Positions 35,078 through 43,844 are shown, numbered from the stretch's first letter. The stretch is DNA of 64,000 nt from RHKX01 sp963745755 (GCA_963745755.1 CAVUYP010000001.1:62001-126000); one strand, 5' to 3'. Numbers and translations are program-made. Notes: generated by a model from the letters alone, not told the origin.

Positions 35078-35819
35078 TCAGTCCTCCTTGGTTCGCTCCG
35101 CTTTCTCTTTGGCTTTCCGTTCGCGATAGTCGGCCAGGACGCCTTCGGGATCGTCATTGAATAAATCGCGACAACCGGTGCAACAGACCAGATAGGTCTT
35201 GCCTTGGTACTCCACCTTGATCGTCCCCAAGCCGCCGGTCACCACACACTCCGGCTGCGACGAGCCTTGGGCGAACGAACTTCCTTTGCGCGTATAACCG
35301 ACCTCGGCCATCCGGGTATAGCGATCGGCGCCGGCCAATTGCTTTTCGTAGAGCATGATCAATCGATCGCCGCCGGCGACGGTGCGAAGGGAAATGCGGT
35401 TCGGCTGATCTTCGGCAGGCGTTTCGGCGACGAGTACAAGCTGCTGCTTTGCGTCGATGCGGCCGGTAAATCGATCTTCCTGTTCGTCACCGGCGCGCCG
35501 AGCCCGCAGTTCGAACTCGCCCGGTTTGTCGCCGGGAAGCAAGCGGCCAGAAACATAGTACTTACTTTCGGGCGCCGCGAATATAAGCGCGGCCCGCTCG
35601 CCGTCGAACTTCCAGGCCCAATCGGCCGCTTCCGTCCAGGCGCCTCGATTCGATCCGCGCCGCAACTGGCCGACTCCGCCAGCCGCCCACGTAAACCTGC
35701 AGCGGCGCCAGCGCTTCCTTGTCTTGCTGCACTCGGCTCCCGGCGGTTTCCGCGGCATCGGCCCCCGCGGTCAATACACAGATTGCCGTGAAGCATGCAA
35801 GTGATGCTGCGCAGGTCAT
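35078..35819 (-). CDS. Secreted protein with C-terminal YHS/TRASH-like cysteine motif (one frameshift)
   Basis: The ATG at 35819 gives a signal peptide (TCAASLACFTAICVLTAGAD, cut after ADA). After a shift near 35650 the middle has WAWKFDGERAALIFAAPESK and FTGRIDAKQQLVLVAETPAE, beta-rich and not recognised. The C-terminal 60 residues, SSQPECVVTGGLGTIKVEYQ and GKTYLVCCTGCRDLFNDDPE, look like a YHS/TRASH metal-binding module: a Cys in CVVTGG, then CCTGC before LF, as in proteins that handle copper or other metals. A long lysine/glutamate-rich tail ends the protein. A role in periplasmic metal binding is possible but inferred. It converges on the hydrolase gene, 21 bases apart. Confidence 0.65.
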
Positions 35820-35998
35820 AGTCTTGCTCCTTTTCGCGACGAAAACCTGGATACGGTTCTCAGTATATCGGCTTGGGCGGCAACCGCGAGATTGTCATCG
35901 AAATATCCTTTCCGCTTGAATGGCGGCAGTCGACCCGCCCCGGTCGAGCAAAGTCTTCGAGGCGTCATGGAATCCGAGGGCGCGGGTCGCGACGGCCC

Positions 35999-36105
35999 TT
36001 TTCAAGGGGATAGGGGGATGAGGAGGAGACAAGGAGATCGGAATTCTTTAGGAATCGTCTCCTGCTTCATCTCCCCATCTCCTCCTCATCCCCCTATCCC
36101 CTTTT
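35999..36105. repeat. Long inverted repeat with perfect 24-base inner arms
   Basis: A purine-rich arm at 36006-36029 (starting GGGGATAGGGGGATG) is perfectly complementary to 36078-36101. Outer bases TTTTCAA/TTGAAAA extend the pairing with a two-base bulge, and GGAGA/TCTCC pairs again inside. The loop is about 48 bases. It lies between a minus-strand and a plus-strand gene, so it does not sit at a convergent end. Nothing else is recognised in 35820-36294. Confidence 0.85.
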
Positions 36106-36294
36106 GAAAATCTTTGCGCTAGTACGACCGGCGTACTTGCTTGCGAAAACCGATGGGTGGAAATTGACGGTTCTCGACGCCGCGCCGATACTTGAACGCT
36201 GCAGCCAGCAGGCGCCCTAACGCCTCGGGCTGCACGACGTCTCCCAGGCATTAGCAATTCTACCGCCACTCGACACGTTCAAGGACTTGCGTTC

Positions 36295-37362
36295 ATGACC
36301 ACCTCGCGAGCGAACCAACCCATCCGCGTCGGCATCGTGGGCCTGGGCGGCAATACGCGGCTGAGACATGTCGGCGGATTGCGGGCCTGCGAAAACGTGG
36401 AGATCGTGGCGGTCTGCAACCGCCGGAAGGAGTCGACCGAGGCGGCCGCCCGCGAGTTCGGCATTCCGAAGACCTACGAGCACTGGCAGGACCTGGTCGC
36501 CGACCCGGAACTGGACGCCGTCGTGATCGGCGCCTGGCCGTATCTGCATTGCCCCGTCACGTTGGCGGCGCTCGAGGCGGGCAAACACGTGCTGACCGAA
36601 GCCCGCATGGCGATGAATGCCGAAGAGGCGCGGCGAATGCTCGCGGCCAGCGAGGCGCATCCCGAGTTGGTCTGCCAGATTGTGCCCAGCCCCTTCGGGT
36701 TTCGGGCGCATCGAGTTATCAAGCAGATGATCGACTCAGGCTTTCTCGGCCAGTTGCGCGAAGTGACGGTCACGGCGGCCAACGACAGCCTGGCCGATGC
36801 GGAACGGCCGCTAAGCTGGCGACAGGTCCATGAATTGAGCGGGTTCAACATGCTCAGCTTGGGAATCGTGCACGAAACGCTGACCCGCTGGATACCGCAT
36901 CCGGTGCGGGTCTTCGCCCAGGTCCAGGCGTTCGTTCCGGAGCGTCTCGATCCCGCGACGGGCATGCGCCGCCAGGTCGGAACTCCCGACAGCGTGCAGG
37001 TGTTGACGGTGCTGGCGAACGGCGCTCACGCGGTTTATCACTTCAGCGGCGTAGCCCGGTTCGGCGCGGGAACGCAGATCCATCTCTATGGCAGCGAAGG
37101 CGCCATCAAGTATGAACTGGCGCCGCACGATCGCTTGTGGGGTGCGCGTTGGGGCGAAAGCGAGTTGCGCGAGATCGACGTGCCGCCCGGCGAAGAGTTG
37201 GGTTGGCGAGTCGAGGAAGAATTTATCGCTGCGATCCGCGGCGACGGAATGATCGAATTCACCGACTTTGCCGCTGGGGTTCGCTATATGGAATTCACCG
37301 AAGCCGTCGCGCGTAGCGCTGCAGCCGGCGAACCGATCGAACTGCCGTTGGACGATCAATAG
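36295..37362 (+). CDS. Gfo/Idh/MocA-family oxidoreductase
   Basis: This is an intact 355-residue enzyme. The Rossmann motif is RVGIVGLGGNTRLRHVGGLR, followed by VEIVAVCNRRKESTEAAARE and LDAVVIGAWPYLHCPVTLAA. Where the family has the EKP motif with catalytic or nucleotide-contacting lysine, this protein reads AGKHVLTEARMAMNAEEARR, so the usual Lys is replaced. The C-terminal alpha/beta domain has VHELSGFNMLSLGIVHETL and GVARFGAGTQIHLYGSEGAI. Members oxidise or reduce sugars, inositols and related compounds with NAD(P); the missing Lys makes the reaction here doubtful. It stands alone, with its start 190 bases after a strong inverted repeat. Confidence 0.88.
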   Translation: MTTSRANQPIRVGIVGLGGNTRLRHVGGLRACENVEIVAVCNRRKESTEAAAREFGIPKTYEHWQDLVADPELDAVVIGAWPYLHCPVTLAALEAGKHVLTEARMAMNAEEARRMLAASEAHPELVCQIVPSPFGFRAHRVIKQMIDSGFLGQLREVTVTAANDSLADAERPLSWRQVHELSGFNMLSLGIVHETLTRWIPHPVRVFAQVQAFVPERLDPATGMRRQVGTPDSVQVLTVLANGAHAVYHFSGVARFGAGTQIHLYGSEGAIKYELAPHDRLWGARWGESELREIDVPPGEELGWRVEEEFIAAIRGDGMIEFTDFAAGVRYMEFTEAVARSAAAGEPIELPLDDQ

Positions 37363-37419
37363 CGCGGCGTCGCGGCGCTGCGATCGAGTCGTCGCCGCGG
37401 CGTCTCGTTGTGCGATGAA

Positions 37420-37446
37420 TTGACTGCGTTCTTGCCGCGCTATAAT
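37420..37446 (+). promoter_or_regulatory. Predicted sigma-70-type promoter
   Basis: TTGACT at 37420-37425 and a perfect TATAAT at 37441-37446 are 15 bases apart; shifting the -35 by one base gives 16. The small hypothetical gene with a good AGGAG ribosome site starts 40 bases further on. Confidence 0.55.
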
Positions 37447-37485
37447 TCCAACGGGCTTCATCCTTTCGACGGCAGGAGCAGGGAA

Positions 37486-37859
37486 ATGCTCGCGCTTGTC
37501 TTGTATGTGGCGTGCGGCTCAACGCCCGATTGCCTGGTCGAAGAGCATATCGATTCCATCGCGGTCGTGCATGTCGAGGACGGCGCTCAGCTCGTCTTCT
37601 TCTTCGACTTCGTTCAAGGCGATTGGGTTTGCCTTGATCATCGTTGGCTGGCGAGCGATATGGTGGCCGCTCGAGTCGACAATCAATGGTCGCTTACCTG
37701 CGCGACGATGCCGACGATTGTTGGCGCGTGATCACGGCCGACTATTGGTTTGAAAGCTGGGAAGCCGAAAGTCCGCTTTGCGCCCAGCAAAACCGTCCCT
37801 GGTTCGCCAGGCTTCTGGCGCCCGGCTTGAAGCAACCGGTCCGCGCGGCCGGTCGCTGA
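37486..37859 (+). CDS. Small hypothetical protein (one frameshift)
   Basis: The ATG at 37486 follows AGGAGCAGGGAA, a good ribosome-binding site. The protein reads LALVLYVACGSTPDCLVEEH, IDSIAVVHVEDGAQLVFFFD, FVQGDWVCLDHRWLASDMVA and, after a shift near 37710, DDCWRVITADYWFESWEAES, ending with a basic tail (LKQPVRAAGR). About 124 residues, acidic and rich in Asp, Trp and Cys, without membrane segments. I do not recognise it. The consensus-like promoter and ribosome site suggest it is expressed by itself. Confidence 0.6.
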
Positions 37860-38132
37860 CCTTCCCCCCGCAATCGTTAGATTTCGCTCGGTCGCCCCGG
37901 CCCGCCGCCAGCCTGCGGAAAGAGTACTGTACAAGTCCCTCATTTCCTGGCAGACTGGATTGACGAGGGAATTGGAAACGTCCTCGAGCGGCCGCATATA
38001 ATTTGGGTGACGCGCGCCTTCGCGCTTCGCATCGTTTCGCGAAGACCGACGGAAGGCGTTGGGTTTGCGGACGCAGCAAGAGATTCTCTCGCTGGCCGTG
38101 ATGGCTTGTAGCGTTGGAAAGAGAGGCAACCT

Positions 38133-38580
38133 ATGTCCAACCAGACGATAGGCAGACCAATGGAAATCCTGTTGGTCGAAGACGGCCTGGTCGACGCTCG
38201 CGTGACGATCGCCGCCTTGAAAAAAGGTCAGATTCAACATCGTTTGACGCTCATTCGCGATGGCCAGGAAGCGCTGGAGTTCTTGCGGCAGGAAGGCAAA
38301 TTCGCCCGCGCCTCCCCGGCCCGACCTGATCCTGCTGGACCTGTGCCTGCCCAAGCTGGACGGCCGGCAGTTGCTGAGCGAGATCAAGTCGGACCTGGAT
38401 TTGAAATCAATCCCGGTCGTGATCATGACCGGTTCCGACGACGAAGAAGATCGTCTGCAAAGCGAATCGCTCGGCGTCGACAGCTTCATCACGAAGCCGA
38501 TTGACATGGACAAGTTTCTCACGGTCGTCCGGCAACTCAGGCGTTTCCTGCACGCCGACCTGATCCTGCCCAGCGTCTGA
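38133..38580 (+). CDS. CheY-like response regulator, stand-alone receiver (one frameshift)
   Basis: A single receiver domain of about 149 residues. MEILLVEDGLVDARVTIAAL provides the acidic pair near the N-terminus. After a shift near 38320, DLILLDLCLPKLDGRQLLSE supplies the phosphorylated Asp, IPVVIMTGSDDEEDRLQSES the Thr switch, and SFITKPIDMDKFLTVVRQLR the conserved Lys-Pro. The LCLPKLDG loop and long a4 region are like the Rcp1/phytochrome-associated group of receivers. No output domain or kinase gene is adjacent. A TATAAT lies at 37997-38002 upstream, without a convincing -35. It likely works in a phosphorelay with an unlinked histidine kinase. Confidence 0.88.
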
Positions 38581-38897
38581 GCGCCAAACTTTTTCGGTTC
38601 GGCCGATTAAACGGTCGCCTCGGCGTTGAGCGGTCAGTTCCAACTTGTAAAGCGGTCTTCTCCGCCCGCATTTCCGTCGGCAAAACGCCGAACAAAGAAA
38701 AGCCTGATCGTCGTCCGAGGCTACGCGCTCACGTACGACATTCTCGTCCGGCGGTAGTGTCCAACCGCCCGGCAAGTAGAAAGGCGAACGGATTTTTGCA
38801 AGCTCGGCCGCGCAGCCTCCGCGCGCCGACGGTCAACGAGTTGTACGACGGGGCCTCGCTGCAAGGCTGCCGGCTTTCGTCGGCGGAAACGAACCGG

Positions 38898-40262
38898 ATG
38901 TCGTTCAAGCTACGCATAGCGCTGGTGGCAACGGCCCTTATCGGTTTATGCCGGGAAACCGCCAGCGCCGACGTGTTTCGCCTGCTCGTTTCCAACTACG
39001 AAGCCGCGCAAGCTCGCGTCGACGTCATGGATCAGGCGACCGTCTCGATCGATACATCCTACTATTGGATTGGAAACGATCGCATCGGGGCGATGTTTCT
39101 CTCGCGGCTTCAAGCGGCTGCGCTGCGCGGCGTCCGAGTGCGGTTAGTCGTGGATGCAGAGCACAACGACGTTCCCGCGGAGGTGCTGGAGCAACTGGTT
39201 CGCTCCGGCGTCGCCATCAAGGAGTTTCATCCCGTCTCCTGCCGGCATCCGCGCTGGATCAACCTGAGGATGCACGACAAGACGCTGATCGTCGACGGCG
39301 AGCAACTGATCGTCGGCAGCCGGAACATCCGCAACGCGCATTTCGGCCTGGAGGAAACCAACTTCGTCGATCGCGACGCCTACCTGCGCGGCGACATTGC
39401 GCAGCAAGCCCAACGCTATTTCGATTGCCTCTGGCAGTGCGCCGAGGTCGAGCCCGTCCGGCTCAAGGACGGTCCCTGGCAGGAACTGCATCAGAAAGAC
39501 AAGCTTGAACTGCGTCAGCTCGGCGTCTGCGCCGCCGGGCGGCGTTCGCCCTGCGAGCAGGCTTGCTTGTGGCTCGCCGCGGGCGGCGGCTTGACAATCT
39601 GCTGCCAGCCGGTCCTCACCGAAACGGGGACCGATTGGTCGACCGCCTGCACGACCGCCGTCACTCGCGTATGCTTCGCCTATGATCCTTGCGGGCGGAA
39701 AGGGCATCCTCGCGGCATCAGCCGGCAATTGACGGACCTCATTCGCTGCGCCCGTTCCAGCATCCTGCTCGAAACGCCGTACTTCCTCATGTCGCACGAA
39801 TTGAAGAGCGCCTTGGCCGAGGCGATGGGCCGCGGCGTGCGCGTGCAACTGTTGACCAATTCGCTGGCTAGCAACGACCACACGCTCGTCGCAGCCGCGT
39901 TTACCAATCAGAAACGCCACTTTTTGCTGCCGCGCGGCGTCGACGTCTGGGAACTGGCCGGGCCGGATCACCTGCACGCCAAAACGGCCGTCATCGACGG
40001 CGCGACGGCTTTCATCGGTTCCTACAATTTCGATCCACGCTCGGAATACCTCAATACGGAGACGGGCGTCGTGATCGCCGACCCGGCGATTGCGGCCCAA
40101 GTCGAAGCTTCGATTCGCAGTCACATGCTGCAGTCCAATCACATGCTGCGCGACGGCCGCGATCAAGCCAGCCGCAGACGGTATCCGGGCGCGTCGATGC
40201 GAGAAGTTCTACGCATGAAAGCGCTGCAGCCGGTAGCGCCGCTCGTCCGACGTTCGCTGTGA
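38898..40262 (+). CDS. Phospholipase D / cardiolipin-synthase-like protein, secreted
   Basis: This is an intact reading frame. I choose the ATG at 38898 because SFKLRIALVATALIGLCRET then ASADVF is a signal peptide; the frame is open for 47 further codons upstream. Two HKD motifs are complete: LRMHDKTLIVDGEQLIVGSR and DHLHAKTAVIDGATAFIGSY, the second followed by NFDPRSEYLNTETGVVI. The N-terminal half has DQATVSIDTSYYWIGNDRIG and the partition helix segment RSSILLETPYFLMSHELKSA. The family covers cardiolipin synthase (two phosphatidylglycerol to cardiolipin) and periplasmic phospholipases. With a cleavable signal and no membrane helix it is more likely a periplasmic or secreted enzyme. Length about 454 residues. 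Confidence 0.87.
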   Translation: MSFKLRIALVATALIGLCRETASADVFRLLVSNYEAAQARVDVMDQATVSIDTSYYWIGNDRIGAMFLSRLQAAALRGVRVRLVVDAEHNDVPAEVLEQLVRSGVAIKEFHPVSCRHPRWINLRMHDKTLIVDGEQLIVGSRNIRNAHFGLEETNFVDRDAYLRGDIAQQAQRYFDCLWQCAEVEPVRLKDGPWQELHQKDKLELRQLGVCAAGRRSPCEQACLWLAAGGGLTICCQPVLTETGTDWSTACTTAVTRVCFAYDPCGRKGHPRGISRQLTDLIRCARSSILLETPYFLMSHELKSALAEAMGRGVRVQLLTNSLASNDHTLVAAAFTNQKRHFLLPRGVDVWELAGPDHLHAKTAVIDGATAFIGSYNFDPRSEYLNTETGVVIADPAIAAQVEASIRSHMLQSNHMLRDGRDQASRRRYPGASMREVLRMKALQPVAPLVRRSL

Positions 40263-40374
40263 GTTGCGTGGCGGGAAGCTTCGCGCTCGCCCGGCGCACG
40301 AAAACAGGCCCTGGAAAAAGGCCGCGCCTTCTCCAGGGCCTGAAAGACATCAACGGCGGTTCTTCCCGCGACGA

Positions 40375-40953
40375 TCAACGACCAAGAACGTTGCCGACCG
40401 CTCCGCCAACGCGAGCGCCGCTGGCGCCGCCTACGGCTCCTCCGAAGGCTGCGCCCGCCTGACCGCCGGCGTTGTATCCGCCATACGCGCCGTTGCCGTA
40501 GCCGTTGCCATAGCCATACCCGCCGGCGCCGTATCCAGATCCGTTCCCGTACCCATAGCCGTTGCCATAACCATAGCCGCTGCCGTAGCCATTGCCATAT
40601 CCATTGCCGTAGCCTCGGTAGCCCGTCGTATAGCGGCCGTAGCCGCGGCCCGCGAACTGGTTGTTGTACCACTGGCCGTAAGACTGCGGGTTGTAGCCGG
40701 ACCAACCGTTGCCGTTCCAATACGACCAGGAGTTATTCGGATTCCAGTACCACCAATGCCCGTTGTGATGGCGATAGCGCCATTGGTTGGCGTTGGCGCC
40801 GGCATTGGCCCCCGCGGCGGCGGAAGTTCCGCCGACGTTCGCTTCGACGTTTCCTGAGGCCGCAGTTCCGCCGTCCGAGGCGGTTTGAGCGCCCGCGGGC
40901 GATGCCTGCCAGGCCAGCAATGCCAAAGCCAGCGAGGTTACTACGATTCGCAT
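40375..40953 (-). CDS. Secreted Gly/Tyr/Asn-rich low-complexity protein
   Basis: The ATG at 40953 gives a clear signal peptide (RIVVTSLALALLAWQASPAG, cut before QTAS). The mature chain begins with an Ala/Gly/Asn-rich segment, then an aromatic block RYRHHNGHWWYWNPNNSWSY, then some 60 residues of GY-N repeats (GYGNGYGNGYGSGYGYGNGY). It ends GGAVGGASGARVGGAVGNVL, a glycine-zipper-like run. Intact, about 192 residues. It is not a known enzyme. The composition suggests a structural or adhesive surface component, or a protein that self-associates; that is inference. The repeats are in the protein code, with TAGCC/GTAGCC-like DNA units that should not be taken for a CRISPR. Confidence 0.7.
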   Translation of the reverse strand: MRIVVTSLALALLAWQASPAGAQTASDGGTAASGNVEANVGGTSAAAGANAGANANQWRYRHHNGHWWYWNPNNSWSYWNGNGWSGYNPQSYGQWYNNQFAGRGYGRYTTGYRGYGNGYGNGYGSGYGYGNGYGYGNGSGYGAGGYGYGNGYGNGAYGGYNAGGQAGAAFGGAVGGASGARVGGAVGNVLGR

Positions 40954-41340
40954 GTTCGTTCTCCTCTCCACACAAAAGTTGATTCTGAAACGTCTTTCCA
41001 ATCGTGGCGTTCCGGGAACGCCTCACGGGGCGCAATCCTCTGGTCGCCTTTCCATGACGCTCGCTGAACGGTTGCAGATGGCATGCCAAACTCGGAGAGT
41101 CGAAGCACCGCATAAAAATGCGCGTTGCAGTCGACCGGAGAAGCCTCTCCGGTGCGCGAACGGCGCGCACCATGACCGACTTGAGATCATGGTTTCGCCG
41201 CCGAAACTCGCAATGCATGCGGAAAGCAGTCTACGCCGCGACCGGCCTGGCTCCCGCGGTTCGTTGGCGCCCGACTTGCACATCCGGGTATGCGTTGTGC
41301 AGCAGACGATACGATAACCTGGTTCCATCGGGAGAAACGC
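40954..41340. other. Intergenic stretch
   Basis: This lies between the divergent Gly/Tyr-rich gene and the small membrane gene. I see only shadow frames and no confident promoter or hairpin. Confidence 0.35.
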
Positions 41341-41625
41341 GTGAGCGCCACGGACACTCTTCATAAAGCACGGACGGAAGTCGACCATTTGATCAGCATG
41401 TTGCCCGCGCCGACGGTGAACGTCGGCAAGACGGAACGCAAGGCTTCCCTGATCGGCGGGGCGTTGCTGACGGCGCTCGGCTTGAAACGCATCTCGTTGC
41501 CGGGCCTGCTGCTGGCTTTCGCCGGCGGACTGATCGCTTATCGAGGCTTGACGGGATACTGCGGCCTCTACGAGAGGCTCGGGATCGATACGAACGAGGA
41601 GCACGGCCGGCGTTGTTGCCAGTAG
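41341..41625 (+). CDS. DUF2892-like small membrane protein
   Basis: The GTG start at 41341 is preceded by GGGAGAAA. The protein, about 94 residues and intact, reads SATDTLHKARTEVDHLISML, TVNVGKTERKASLIGGALLT, LGLKRISLPGLLLAFAGGLI and AYRGLTGYCGLYERLGIDTN. Two short Gly-rich membrane helices plus GYCGLYE are like the DUF2892/YgaP membrane domain, which often accompanies rhodanese-type proteins; no such partner is next to it. Function unknown. Confidence 0.7.
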   Translation: MSATDTLHKARTEVDHLISMLPAPTVNVGKTERKASLIGGALLTALGLKRISLPGLLLAFAGGLIAYRGLTGYCGLYERLGIDTNEEHGRRCCQ

Positions 41626-41912
41626 CGGCGAGTCCGTCGAACCGACGCCGCAGCCATCCGGCAGCCGCGGCCTTCCCCGGCTCAAATGGACGGCCGTGAT
41701 TTCGCAACCGTAGCGGTAGGGTGTGAAGATTTCCGAGAGGCGCCATTAGCGCCGCGATGTCGCAGGCAGTTTGAGACAGACAGTTGGATTATTGCGCGAG
41801 GCGCCCGGAATTCTCACGAATTCCGCTATAGCATCGCCCGCAGAATCACGGCCTCTGATTTCGCTGGCCGACCTCGCCTGTACCGACCCCAGTCGCCCAT
41901 GCCTCACGGCCG

Positions 41913-41941
41913 TTGACACGGCTTAAAGCGGGCCGTATGCT
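41913..41941 (+). promoter_or_regulatory. Near-consensus promoter of the cimA leader
   Basis: A perfect TTGACA (41913-41918), 17-base spacer and TATGCT (41936-41941). Transcription should start near 41948, about 29 bases before the leader reading frame and some 260 bases before cimA. The preceding 41626-41912 holds nothing recognised. Confidence 0.75.
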
Positions 41942-41976
41942 TGGAAACACTGACTTTTGCTCTCTTTTGGCGTGCC

Positions 41977-42084
41977 ATGAACTCGATCGCTCAAAACTCG
42001 TCCCGCTCCAGCCTGCCGAAGGGCGGCTGCCTGCGCGGCTCGATTATTAGCAAGATCGTGATTATTCAGGAGGCGCGGCCTTAA
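41977..42084 (+). CDS. Putative isoleucine-rich leader peptide of cimA
   Basis: A 35-codon frame starts at the ATG at 41977 and ends at TAA (42082-42084). Its C-terminal half encodes GSIISKIVIIQEARP: five Ile codons and one Val codon within eight codons (42043-42066), including two ATT-ATT pairs. It lies between a near-consensus promoter and an intrinsic terminator, upstream of citramalate synthase, the entry enzyme of a threonine-independent isoleucine route. This is the layout of ribosome-mediated attenuation: stalling on the Ile codons when charged tRNA-Ile is scarce would alter folding of the following RNA. No good Shine-Dalgarno precedes the ATG, which weakens the case. The peptide itself would have no function. 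Confidence 0.65.
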   Translation: MNSIAQNSSRSSLPKGGCLRGSIISKIVIIQEARP

Positions 42085-42116
42085 GGGCATTGAGCGGCAA
42101 AACCGATCAACCACCA

Positions 42117-42150
42117 GCCCTGCGGCCGAAAATCGGCCCAGGGCTTTTTT
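42117..42150 (+). terminator. Intrinsic terminator / attenuator before cimA
   Basis: GCCCTG...CAGGGC outer arms and GGCCGA/TCGGCC inner arms form a stem around an AAAA loop, followed directly by six T and then ATTTT. It starts 33 bases after the leader-peptide stop and 56 bases before the cimA ATG. CCGAT at 42103-42107 can pair with ATCGG at 42132-42136 in the right arm of the stem, and GGGC at 42085-42088 can pair with the left base GCCC, so a competing antiterminator fold is possible. Confidence 0.8.
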
Positions 42151-42205
42151 ATTTTCTGCATCTGAACTTTTGAGCCTGAATTCGCCCAACACGCCCGAGG
42201 ATTCC

Positions 42206-43771
42206 ATGCGTCGCATCCAGATCTACGACACCACGCTGCGAGACGGCAGCCAGGGAGAAGGAGTCAGCTTTTCGTTGCAGGACAAGCTGCTGATCGCCGA
42301 GCGGCTGGCAACCTTGGGATTTGATTACATCGAAGGCGGCTATCCGCTGTCCAACGACAAAGACGCCCAGTTCTTCCAGCGAGTGCAGGAACTCAGGCTG
42401 CCTGACGGCTGCATTTGCGCCTTCGGCATGACGCGCCGCCGCGGCGTCGCTCCCGCCGATGACCCGGGCATGAAAGCGCTGGTCGAATCCGGCGCTCCAG
42501 TGGTGACGCTGGTCGGTAAAACTTCAGACTTCCACGTCAAAGAAGTGCTGCGGGTCAGCCTGGGCGAGAACCTGGCAATGATCGGCGACAGCGTACGTTT
42601 CCTGCGAGACACCGGCCGGCGGGTGATCTACGACGCCGAGCATTTCTTCGACGGCTGGAAGTCAAATCCCGAATACGCGTTGAAGACCGTGCAGGCCGCC
42701 GCCGAGGCGGGCGCCGAACTCGTCGTGCTGTGCGATACCAACGGCGGCAGCATGCCGGAGGAGGTCGCCGAGCTGACTCGCCAGGCCATTGCAGGGCTGA
42801 GCGTGCCGGTCGGCATTCATTGCCATAACGACTGCGAACTGGCCGTGGCCAATTCGCTGGCCGCCGTCGAGGCGGGCGCCGTACAGGTGCAAGGCACGAT
42901 CAACGGCTTCGGCGAGCGCTGCGGCAATGCCGACCTGATTTCCGTGATCGCCAACCTGGCCTTCAAGAAGCCAGGCTACGAGGTGCTGCGGCCCGACGCG
43001 CTGGAGCATCTGACCGAACTGTCGCGGTTCGTCTACGAGACTGGCCAACATGCACTTCCGCCCCAGCCAGCCGTTCGTCGGGCAGAGCGCTTTCGCCCAT
43101 AAAGGGGGCATGCACGTGCATGCCGTCAACCGCGTCGCCTCCAGCTACGAGCACATCGACTCCCGAGTTGGTCGGCAACGAGCGCCGCGTGCTGGTCAGC
43201 GAGCTTTCCGGCCGCTCCAACATCATGGCCCTGACCGCCAAGCACAACCTGCAAGACGACCGCGAATTGATGGACAAGATCCTCGACCAGGTCGTCGATG
43301 CTGGAGAACCAGGGCTATCAGTTCGAGGCCGCCGACGGCTCGTTCGATCTGCTGGTGAAGAAGTGCTCCGGGACGTTTCCGCCCCACTTCGAATTGCTTA
43401 ATTTCCATGTGAACGTCGAGGCCGACCGCGAGGGCGCCGCCACGACCGAAGCCACCGTCAAGCTCCGCGTGGGAGACGAGATTCGCCATGAGGTGGCCGA
43501 GGGTGACGGTCCGGTCAACGCCCTCGACGCCGCGCTGCGCAAGGCGCTGGCCGCGGCCTTCCCGAACTTGGCAGACATGCACCTGGTCGACTATAAAGTC
43601 CGCGTGATCAACTCCGAGGCCGCCACGGCCGCCGGCGTGCGCGTGGTGATCGAAAGCCGCGACGAACACGACGTCTGGGGCACCGTCGGCGTCAGCGAAA
43701 ACATCATCGAAGCCAGTTGGCTGGCGCTGGTCGACAGCATCGAATACAAGCTTTGCAAGGATGAGAACTAG
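42206..43771 (+). CDS. cimA: Citramalate synthase (frameshifted)
   Basis: The enzyme condenses acetyl-CoA with pyruvate to (R)-citramalate, which feeds isoleucine synthesis via 2-oxobutanoate. The ATG at 42206 follows GAGG. The N-terminal HMGL/DRE-TIM barrel begins RRIQIYDTTLRDGSQGEGVS, with EGGYPLSNDKDAQFF, ELVVLCDTNGGSMPEEVAEL and GIHCHNDCELAVANSLAAVE (metal-binding HxH). QGTINGFGERCGNADLISVI and AFAHKGGMHVHAVNR follow. The C-terminal LeuA-dimer regulatory domain (DGPVNALDAALRKALAAAFP, VWGTVGVSENIIEASWLALV) is typical of cimA and longer than in homocitrate synthases. Shifts lie near 43045, 43165 and 43300. About 520 residues is usual. Leader peptide and terminator lie upstream; valS follows. 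Confidence 0.92.
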
Positions 43772-43844
43772 TTTGTCCAAGGTCCAAGGTTGAAAACCAA
43801 CACGACCTTGGGCTTTGGATTTTGGACCCTGGACTTGGGACCTC
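43772..43844. repeat. Low-complexity TTTGGACC/GGTCCAA spacer
   Basis: Between cimA and valS lies a run of short units such as GTCCAAGGTCCAAGG, GGGCTTTGGATTTTGGACC and TGGACTTGGGACC, on both strands. The same words recur at 60837-60867 in front of another gene in this window, so this seems to be a dispersed intergenic element. Confidence 0.5.

Noticed and set aside
40500..40640. Regular short DNA repeats resembling a CRISPR or minisatellite
   Set aside because: The units are three to twelve bases, have no spacers of constant length, and translate on the minus strand to GYGNGY repeats of a secreted protein.
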